A DNA stretch of 33,583 nucleotides from Chloroflexota bacterium. Lineage in GTDB: Bacteria; Chloroflexota; Anaerolineae; Promineifilales; Promineifilaceae. Made by a program: the position numbers and the translations under genes. This document shows positions 24,401 to 31,048 of this stretch, piece after piece. The first letter of the stretch is position 1. Each line of letters begins with the position of its first letter. The stretch is taken from positions 1-33,583 of the forward strand of contig JAKEFB010000192.1 of NCBI GenBank assembly GCA_022616275.1, in the 5' to 3' direction. The notes beneath the pieces are model-generated. The model was not told the origin of the DNA. It saw only the letters and a list, made by a program, of their open reading frames with translations, and did not search any database.

Positions 24401-25567
24401 ATGCAGCACAGCACAAATAGAATCTTGACCACCCATGCGGGCAGCCTGCCACGGCCGCGCTCGCTAATTACGCTCCATACGGCCCGGTTTGCCGGCACGG
24501 TGGTTGAAGAGGCCGTGCTGGAGCAGGCCGTCGAGGAGGCAGCCCGCGCCGTCATTGCCAGGCAGATCGAGAGTGGCCTGGATATTATCAATAACGGCGA
24601 GATGGGGCGGGAAAGTTTCTTTACCTACTTACAACATCGGATGACGGGCTTTGGTGGCGCCGGCGCCCGTCCTATTATGGCCGACCTGCTTCGTTATCCT
24701 GGTAGTCTGGAGCGCCGGCGCCAGGCGATGGGCACAGATGAGCGAGTAGATTTACTGCGGGCGCCCAAAGCGATTGCCGCCGTCCGCTACGTGAATGCAG
24801 CGCCTATCGAGCAGGAATGCCGCCAGCTCAGACAGTTGCTTGGTGAAACAGGGGGTCGTTTCAGCGAGGCGTTCGTCTCCGCACCTTCACCCGGCATCAT
24901 TGCCGCCGGGATGCAGAACGAACATTATGAGGACCTTGAGGCCTATGTGAATGCAGTCGCCGAGGCTCTGCGGACTGAATATACGGCCATTGCCGCGGCC
25001 GGCTTCCTGCTCCAGATTGACGCGCCGGACCTGGCGCTGGAGCGCCATACCCTCTTTCAGGATAAGTCGTTGGCGGAGTTTCTCGCTTTCGTTCGGGTTG
25101 TAGTCGCCGCCACAAATAGAGCGCTGGCGGGGATCCCCCGCGAGCAGGTGCGGCTGCACGTCTGTTGGGGGAATTATGAGGGCCCGCACGATTGTGACGT
25201 GCCGTTGGAGGATATCTGGCCGGATGTCTCGCAAATTAACGCCGGCGCGATCATGCTTTCCATGGCCAATCCGCGCCATGCACACGAGTACCACTTGTTT
25301 GAAGAGCCCAATTTCCTGGGCGATAGGCTGTTGATCCCTGGCGTCATCGAGACGACAACCAACTACGTCGAGCACCCCCAGGTGGTTGCTGACCGCATTG
25401 AGCGGATTGCCAGGGCGGCCGGCGATCCTCGGCGCATCATCGCCGGTACCGATTGTGGGTTCGAGACGGCCGCCGGCTCTAAGATGGTCGTCGAAGAGGT
25501 CGTCTGGGCCAAATTGCGGTCGCTGGCCGAGGGAGCAGCCATCGCTTCCAAAAGGCTGCTAGGTTAA
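24401..25567 (+). CDS. cobalamin-independent methionine synthase-like (MetE C-terminal family) protein
   Basis: This is a 388-residue protein matching the single-domain MetE C-terminal family. It starts with ILTTHAGSLPRPRSL and carries the zinc ligands His 253 and Cys 255 (HVCWGN) and Cys 352 (GTDCGFET). The start at 24401 is fixed by AGAGGAGGT just upstream; a longer frame from 24353 overlaps the phosphotransferase and is not needed. Stand-alone proteins of this type may transfer methyl or other alkyl groups to or from thiols and are not proven methionine synthases, since they lack the N-terminal folate-binding half. It is coupled to the phosphotransferase gene. Confidence 0.88.
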   Translation: MQHSTNRILTTHAGSLPRPRSLITLHTARFAGTVVEEAVLEQAVEEAARAVIARQIESGLDIINNGEMGRESFFTYLQHRMTGFGGAGARPIMADLLRYPGSLERRRQAMGTDERVDLLRAPKAIAAVRYVNAAPIEQECRQLRQLLGETGGRFSEAFVSAPSPGIIAAGMQNEHYEDLEAYVNAVAEALRTEYTAIAAAGFLLQIDAPDLALERHTLFQDKSLAEFLAFVRVVVAATNRALAGIPREQVRLHVCWGNYEGPHDCDVPLEDIWPDVSQINAGAIMLSMANPRHAHEYHLFEEPNFLGDRLLIPGVIETTTNYVEHPQVVADRIERIARAAGDPRRIIAGTDCGFETAAGSKMVVEEVVWAKLRSLAEGAAIASKRLLG

Positions 25568-25733
25568 TTTGAGTTGAATTGAATGGGTCTGCGTAATGCC
25601 CAAACAACAATTATATGGTTGAGGGCATGGCCCAGCACGCTTAATTCGAGGGCTTTTTCTGGACGGGAGCGACGGGCATAGAACGCTCTCTGGGTGGAGG
25701 TGTATTGTTTGCGTTCGCCAAAGCAAAATTCAA
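25564..25733 (-). pseudogene. possible degraded coding remnant, perhaps transposase-derived
   Basis: The 312-base gap 25568-25879 holds no intact gene. On the minus strand a frame of about 56 codons without an internal stop ends at 25564-25566 (TAA). It reads FCFGERKQYTSTQRAFYARR and continues with a basic, then hydrophobic stretch (LGHALNHIIVVWALRRP). An in-frame stop lies just upstream of the stretch. The composition looks protein-like and could be the tail of an old transposase, but I do not recognise a family. Chance coding cannot be excluded. Confidence 0.3.
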
Positions 25734-25879
25734 CTGACGCTTATTCGTACTTTGGTCACGCGTCTGGAATCACACCGATGATTTAGAGATGATGTCAAGG
25801 CTGATGAACGACGCCGTCTGGCTGCTTCGATACGGCCGAGTCTGTGAATCCGGCCGGGGGCGTGATAAGATAGCGGCCG

Positions 25880-27514
25880 ATGAACAAGCCTGAGTGGGAC
25901 GTTATTGTTGTCGGCTCCGGCGCGGGTGGGCTGGCGGCGGCCGTGGCTTTGGCCCAAGGTGGGCAGAAGGTGCTGGTGTGCGAGCAGCACGAAGTGCCCG
26001 GTGGGTGGACTCATTCGTTCACAATGGAAGGCTACCGCTTCAGCCCCGGCGTACACTACATTGGCGACCTGGGTCCGGGTGGCGCCTTGCGCCGCATCTA
26101 TGAAGGATTAGGCGTCTCACAAGACCTGGAGTTTCTGGAACTTAACCCGGATGGTTATGATCGCATCTACGTGGGGCAGGAGCGTTTTGACATCCCCAAA
26201 GGCGAACAGCGCTACGTGGCCCGGTTAAAAGAACGATTTCCCCATGAGGCTAGGGGCATTGACGGCCTCTTTCGCGCCGTGGCGGACATCAACTGGGTTC
26301 TGCAGAAAATAACGACCATGCAGCTCTTTCTCCCGCGCCTGCGTGCCCTGCGCTGGATGTTAGGCACGGCCAGCGAGATGATTGACTACTACGTGCAAGA
26401 CCCCTTATTGCGGGCCATCTTGTCCGGCCAGGCCGGCGACAATGGCCTGCCGCCGTCAGAAGTCTCCTGCATCATTCATGCGGCCATGATGTATCATTAC
26501 CTGCACGGTAGCTATTATCCGCGCGGTGGCGGTGGGGCCATTCCCCGTGCTTTCGTGCGGGCTTTGAAGCGCGCCGGTGGCGAAATCCGGCTGAACACGC
26601 GGGTGCAACAGATCATCGTCGAAAACAAGCGGGCGCTCGGCGTTGAACTGGCGAATGGCGAAAGGCTCTGGGCACGCCACATCGTCAGCAATGCCGACCC
26701 GGAAACGACGTTCATCAAGTTGGTTGGGCCGCGGCACCTTAGCCGCCGGCTGTGCCGCAAATTGCGTAATGTCAGCTATTCGACCTCCGCGCTGAGCCTG
26801 TTTCTGGCGCTGGATATGGATTTGCAGGCCCTGGGTTTTGATTCCGGCAACCTCTGGTTTTATGAGCACGACGATCTGAATGAGATATACACGCAGGCAA
26901 TGGGCGACTATATCTTGTACCATCCACCGGCCATGATGTTCGTTACCATCCCCACCCTGAAGGATCCGGGCCACGTCTATCGCGGCCACCACACGATGGA
27001 AGTGTTCAGCTTTGTCAGCTATGAGCCATTTGCCCGCTGGGCCCACGAGGCTGCTGGTGACCGCTCCTGGGAATATGAAAAACTGAAGACGGAGCTGGGG
27101 GAGCGGATGTTGGGCGTGTTGGACCAGCGTATCCCCGGCCTGAAAGACGCAGTGGTCTTCAAAGAACTGGGCACGCCCTTAACGAATGTGCATTATGTCA
27201 ATACCCATAGAGGCAACATTTATGGCATTGACAAGCACATCCAACAGGTGGGCCCGTTTGGTTTCCGGCCGCGGACCGAAATCAAGAACCTCTATTTGTG
27301 CGGGGCCAGCACAATAAGCCACGGGGTCGCCGCCACGACCACCACCGGATTAATGGCTGCCCAGCAGATTCTCGGCGGCCGGATGAACGACCTCCTGATA
27401 CAAAATGGCCCGCCACTCCCCATCTATCCCTGTGACGACACCAGCCAATGGCCGGCCCGTTTGCAGAAGCGTATTGCCAGCAAACAGGCGCGACGAGGCG
27501 CTGGTCGTTTTTAA
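25880..27514 (+). CDS. FAD-dependent oxidoreductase, CrtI/retinol saturase-like
   Basis: This is a 544-residue protein with the N-terminal dinucleotide fold VIVVGSGAGGLAAAVALAQGGQKVLVCEQ (GxGxxG from Gly 12) and the early HSFTMEGYRFSPGVHYIGDL typical of phytoene desaturase and all-trans-retinol 13,14-reductase-like enzymes. The C-terminal FAD-binding segment is LYLCGASTISHGVAATTTTGLMAAQQIL. Family members add or remove hydrogen across polyene or other isoprenoid double bonds. No ribosome site precedes the ATG, and GATAAGATA lies about 10 bases upstream, so a leaderless transcript is possible. Its last four bases overlap the end of the opposing ABC1-like gene. A role in the neighbouring polyketide pathway is possible but not shown. 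Confidence 0.85.
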   Translation: MNKPEWDVIVVGSGAGGLAAAVALAQGGQKVLVCEQHEVPGGWTHSFTMEGYRFSPGVHYIGDLGPGGALRRIYEGLGVSQDLEFLELNPDGYDRIYVGQERFDIPKGEQRYVARLKERFPHEARGIDGLFRAVADINWVLQKITTMQLFLPRLRALRWMLGTASEMIDYYVQDPLLRAILSGQAGDNGLPPSEVSCIIHAAMMYHYLHGSYYPRGGGGAIPRAFVRALKRAGGEIRLNTRVQQIIVENKRALGVELANGERLWARHIVSNADPETTFIKLVGPRHLSRRLCRKLRNVSYSTSALSLFLALDMDLQALGFDSGNLWFYEHDDLNEIYTQAMGDYILYHPPAMMFVTIPTLKDPGHVYRGHHTMEVFSFVSYEPFARWAHEAAGDRSWEYEKLKTELGERMLGVLDQRIPGLKDAVVFKELGTPLTNVHYVNTHRGNIYGIDKHIQQVGPFGFRPRTEIKNLYLCGASTISHGVAATTTTGLMAAQQILGGRMNDLLIQNGPPLPIYPCDDTSQWPARLQKRIASKQARRGAGRF

Positions 27515-29346
27515 TCGGGATCCGGATCGCGCAAACGAAAAATGATGTGTCGCAAATTCAAGACGACGATCAGCAGAATCACCAATAGATAGAGCCGATT
27601 GGATAGTACCATACCCATCGTCTGGGCGGGGTCCACCCCGCGCTCCGCCTGGTAGGCCCTGAGCGACACAAGCACTGTCGCAATAAGCGTGGCCAGGAAA
27701 ATACGCCAGGCCATGCGGCTTAACACGGATACGGTAAACGTGGCCTTATCTACGACGGAGTTAAAGGTAACAAATGGGGATGAAAGGCGGTGCTGGGCCT
27801 GCCACAAAGCCTCTTCACCTGTTTCGAGCAGCTCTTCCAGTCTCAGGTAGCTTTCGTCCAGGAAAGTGCGCCGTACCTGGTCCCGCAGACGCGCTTTGAC
27901 GAAGCCGGCCCGATCCGCGAGAAAATCGGCATACTCTTCATACCGGTTAACCGTATGGTCCAGGCGTAGCACAAGCGTATCCGCCAGCAGCGTCGCGCGA
28001 ATCATGCGCAACGTGTGCAAACCCAACGGCAGGTTATGGCTGCGCGTTATCCGGACCATCGCCATCCATTGCCGGGCTGACGTGCGTTCCCACCATTCAA
28101 TATGGTCGGAATCTGTCTCAAAGGTGAAGATAAGCTCCTTATACTCAGCCACGGCCTCCTTCATTAACTGGGGAACATCCACCGGCGGAAACGGCTCCAT
28201 CAGCGTCAGGGTGGCCCGCGCCGCGCCCTCCGCGTCACGGTTCAAGGTGCTCAAGATGATCTGTTCTATCGCCATTTTTTGTTCAAAGTTGAATGACCCA
28301 CACGATCCGAAGTCAATAAAGGTCAGCTTGCTGTTGGGGCGCACGAGAATGTTAGCCGGATGCGGGTCTGCGTGAAAGAACAGATTCTCGCTCATGCTCC
28401 AGTGGTTGGTCCAGAGAATGCGCTTGGCGACCAGGCGCGGGTCAATATTCAGTTCCCGCAGTTTGGCCAGGCCGCGCTCATCCTGGAACTCTTTGACGGC
28501 AATAACCTCCCAAAGCCACATGCCGGAAACAAATTCCTGGACGATGACGGCCGGACCTGATAGCTCAAAAAAGACCTTCGGCGCAGAAAAAAAGTCATAC
28601 GGACACGCTTCCGCGTTGCGGCGAAAGATATCCTGGAAGCGCGCTTCCTTCGTAAAATCCAGCTCCTCCAGCAGCGTTTCACGAAACTCGACACGCAAAT
28701 ATCGGGTGAACCCCGGCCGCAAGACAGTCAGAAACTCCAGCAGGCCAAAGAGCCAATCAAGCACGCGGAAATCAGCCGCAAACAGTTGGCCGATACCCGG
28801 CCGGCGCACCTTCACCGCCACTTTCGTACCGTCCTTCAGCAATGCCTGGTAAACGCAGGCAATAGAAGCCGACCCAATTGGCTCCGGATCAAAAACGGCA
28901 AAGATCTCTTGCCAGGGCTTGCCCGTCGTTCTCTGGACCACTTGCAGCGCCTCTTCTGTGGGAAATGGCGGCACCTCGTCCAGCATCTTGTTTAATTCAG
29001 TGCAATATTCCCAGGGCAACAGGTCAATACGCATGGCCGCCTGCTGGCCGAACTTCACAAAGGTGCCACCGGCCTTTTCCAGCCCTTCTCGCAACCGGGC
29101 GGCCCGTCGTTCAACAGTATCGTTCCCGTGCAGCTTGTCGCGGATGATACCGCCCAGTAAATAGGTAAAGAAGTAAAACCAGGTGAGGAGGCGGCGCAAA
29201 GAGCGGGCGAATCCCGATTCAAAGTGCAAGCCCTGGATGATCGGCGCAAGGCTGCCCTCAACTGGGAGACCAACAGCAGGTTCCCGCCGGGGAATGCTAC
29301 CAAGAAAGCCGCTTGCCGGGCTGTCGCCGTCGGGGTAAATAGTCAT
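27511..29346 (-). CDS. ABC1/UbiB (AarF) family atypical kinase-like protein
   Basis: This is a 611-residue protein. The family-defining KxGQ motif is VKFGQQ (Lys 98, Gly 100, Gln 101). The Ala-rich nucleotide loop IGSASIACVYQA (157-168) replaces a Gly-rich loop, followed by VAVKVRRPG (Lys 179), the catalytic HADPHPAN (325-332) and metal-binding IDFGSCG (Asp 345). Two hydrophobic segments near the C-terminus (around 550-567 and 582-600) would anchor it in the membrane. UbiB/Coq8-type proteins are ATPases that support quinone and other isoprenoid-lipid synthesis. It starts 24 bases after the type II thioesterase stop, so it is the last gene of the polyketide operon, where it may handle a hydrophobic product. 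Confidence 0.9.
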   Translation of the reverse strand: MTIYPDGDSPASGFLGSIPRREPAVGLPVEGSLAPIIQGLHFESGFARSLRRLLTWFYFFTYLLGGIIRDKLHGNDTVERRAARLREGLEKAGGTFVKFGQQAAMRIDLLPWEYCTELNKMLDEVPPFPTEEALQVVQRTTGKPWQEIFAVFDPEPIGSASIACVYQALLKDGTKVAVKVRRPGIGQLFAADFRVLDWLFGLLEFLTVLRPGFTRYLRVEFRETLLEELDFTKEARFQDIFRRNAEACPYDFFSAPKVFFELSGPAVIVQEFVSGMWLWEVIAVKEFQDERGLAKLRELNIDPRLVAKRILWTNHWSMSENLFFHADPHPANILVRPNSKLTFIDFGSCGSFNFEQKMAIEQIILSTLNRDAEGAARATLTLMEPFPPVDVPQLMKEAVAEYKELIFTFETDSDHIEWWERTSARQWMAMVRITRSHNLPLGLHTLRMIRATLLADTLVLRLDHTVNRYEEYADFLADRAGFVKARLRDQVRRTFLDESYLRLEELLETGEEALWQAQHRLSSPFVTFNSVVDKATFTVSVLSRMAWRIFLATLIATVLVSLRAYQAERGVDPAQTMGMVLSNRLYLLVILLIVVLNLRHIIFRLRDPDPD

Positions 29347-29370
29347 AGGCAGGTCAACAAGAGATCCAGG

Positions 29371-30117
29371 TTATCTCAGGTGCAGCGCCAGATCTGCGGC
29401 TACGTCCCAGACCATGGACGTCCGGGCGTCATTAAGAAAGAAATGCCCGCCGGGATACAGGCGCAGTTGGAATGATTGGGTGGTATACCCACGCCAGGCC
29501 GCCAGTTCCGGCCGGGACGCCTCCTTATCCTGTTCGCCGCCAAAGCAAGAGATAGGGATAGCCAATGGAGCCTCGGTAGCGTGCTGGTACAACTCGTTAG
29601 CGGCCATGTCGGCCCGCACGATCGGCAGGAAGAGGCCCATCATTTCCGGCGACTCTAGAATCTGGGCCGGTGTGCCGCCCAGGTCGCGCAACCAGGCAAC
29701 CAATTTGTCGTCGGGCAGTTGGTGAATCAGCGGCGGCGGCGACGGCAGATGCGGCGCGCGACGCGCGGCCAAAAAGAGATGTACCGGCTGGCTACCCGCC
29801 TGCCGGCGCAGCAATCGCGTCAGTTCAAAGGCAATCAACGCACCCAGGCTGTGCCCCAAAAACGCGAAGGGCTCGTACAAGAGGGAGTGCAAGCCATCCG
29901 CCAGGGCCTCGACCAACGGCCCGAGGCGTATGAAGAGCGGTTCGCGAAACCGGTTTTCCCGGCCGGGTAGTTTCACGACGTGCATTTGCAGGCCGGGCGG
30001 CATGATCCCAGCCCAGGGAAAGAATTGGGTGGCGCTGCTGCCGGCCGAAGGGAAGCAGAACAGGTGCAGTTGCGCCCCTGGTTTCTCGTTGTAGGAAACA
30101 ATCCACTGATTAGTCAT
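29371..30117 (-). CDS. type II thioesterase (alpha/beta hydrolase)
   Basis: This is a 248-residue protein from the ATG at 30117; a GTG at 30123 would add two residues. Typical type II thioesterase features are LHLFCFPSAGSSATQFFPWA, VVKLPGREN, the nucleophile elbow GHSLGA (Ser 90), GEQDKE for the acid, and YPGGHFFL for the catalytic His. Such enzymes free stalled or mis-primed acyl groups from carrier proteins of polyketide or peptide synthases. The ATG overlaps the stop of the DUF6208-like gene by 8 bases, so translation is coupled. This fits an editing partner for the synthase encoded two genes upstream. Confidence 0.9.
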   Translation of the reverse strand: MTNQWIVSYNEKPGAQLHLFCFPSAGSSATQFFPWAGIMPPGLQMHVVKLPGRENRFREPLFIRLGPLVEALADGLHSLLYEPFAFLGHSLGALIAFELTRLLRRQAGSQPVHLFLAARRAPHLPSPPPLIHQLPDDKLVAWLRDLGGTPAQILESPEMMGLFLPIVRADMAANELYQHATEAPLAIPISCFGGEQDKEASRPELAAWRGYTTQSFQLRLYPGGHFFLNDARTSMVWDVAADLALHLR

Positions 30118-31048
30118 TGACACAAGTCAGCTTGATCCACTCCTGGCCAAGCCGGCCGGCGGCCGGCACCTTCTGGTGTAGTCGAACCAGATAGAAGCCG
30201 TCTGTGGGGCTTTCGGGTGTCTGGTGCCTTGCTTCCACGATTTCATACCAAAACGTGGGAAAGCTGCGCCGGTCATAGGCCGTGAAGTATATATTATACG
30301 TCTCCAAAAGCTGCTGTTCCAGTTCGACGTGCCAGGCTCGCCCCTTTCTCAGAAGCCCATAGGCGAATCGCGTTTCCGGGTTGCCGACCGGCAGGAATTC
30401 CCGTTCGACAAACGCCCGCGAAAATCTGTCCCGGTAACGCAAAAGGGGGCTTATGTAGTAATGCAGGCAGAGGTAAAAGAAGCTGGCCCGCTCGTGCAGG
30501 TGGGCATAAAACTGATTTGGCTCTGACTTGATCGCCCTGGCGCTGACAAACGGCTCGCCGTCAATCCACACCTCCGGCAAGGCAATATCGCGCGACCATT
30601 TGTAATATCTTATGCCGAGCATATACATTCCTGGCTCAAGCCTGAATGTCTGCCACCGGTCGGCAAATGGTCCGTCCAGTGATCCGATGCGGCTGACAAG
30701 GCTGTTATCGGCCAGGCAATACACCACTGCGGTCCAGGATTGGGCCGCTTGCCGCACGACGTCAACGTCAAAGCTGATCGCCTGCCGCACTTCAAACGGC
30801 CCGGCCGTGGCGATCATCGCGTGGGGATTCCAGCGCGGCCCGGTTGTCATGGTGACAGGGAGCGCCAATGGTCGTTCCAGGCCCTCCTGATCCAGCACCC
30901 GCCAGTTGGTGGCCTGTTCCTGGAGCCGGCCGGACAAAAGCACAACGCCGCGCCGGAGCATATACCTGATTGTCTTATAAAACAGGAAAGAGAGGACGGC
31001 CAGCGGAATTTCGTAGAGGGCGCTCAACCGGCTACGGCTTTTGTTCAT
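30110..31048 (-). CDS. DUF6208-like protein of the polyketide operon
   Basis: This is a 312-residue protein of unknown function. I chose the ATG at 31048 (MNKSRSRLSALYEIP), which overlaps the synthase gene by 17 bases; a start at 31120 would add 24 residues read wholly inside that gene. A hydrophobic N-terminal segment (PLAVLSFLFYKTIRYML) suggests membrane attachment. The rest is soluble, with a beta-rich part (FRLEPGMYMLGIRYYKW, VWIDGEPFVSA) and an aromatic stretch FYAHLHERASFFYLCLHYYI. It recalls DUF6208 proteins, which I remember next to type I polyketide synthases in cyanobacteria; the name is tentative. Its tight packing between synthase and thioesterase implies a role with the polyketide product. 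Confidence 0.72.
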   Translation of the reverse strand: MNKSRSRLSALYEIPLAVLSFLFYKTIRYMLRRGVVLLSGRLQEQATNWRVLDQEGLERPLALPVTMTTGPRWNPHAMIATAGPFEVRQAISFDVDVVRQAAQSWTAVVYCLADNSLVSRIGSLDGPFADRWQTFRLEPGMYMLGIRYYKWSRDIALPEVWIDGEPFVSARAIKSEPNQFYAHLHERASFFYLCLHYYISPLLRYRDRFSRAFVEREFLPVGNPETRFAYGLLRKGRAWHVELEQQLLETYNIYFTAYDRRSFPTFWYEIVEARHQTPESPTDGFYLVRLHQKVPAAGRLGQEWIKLTCVND

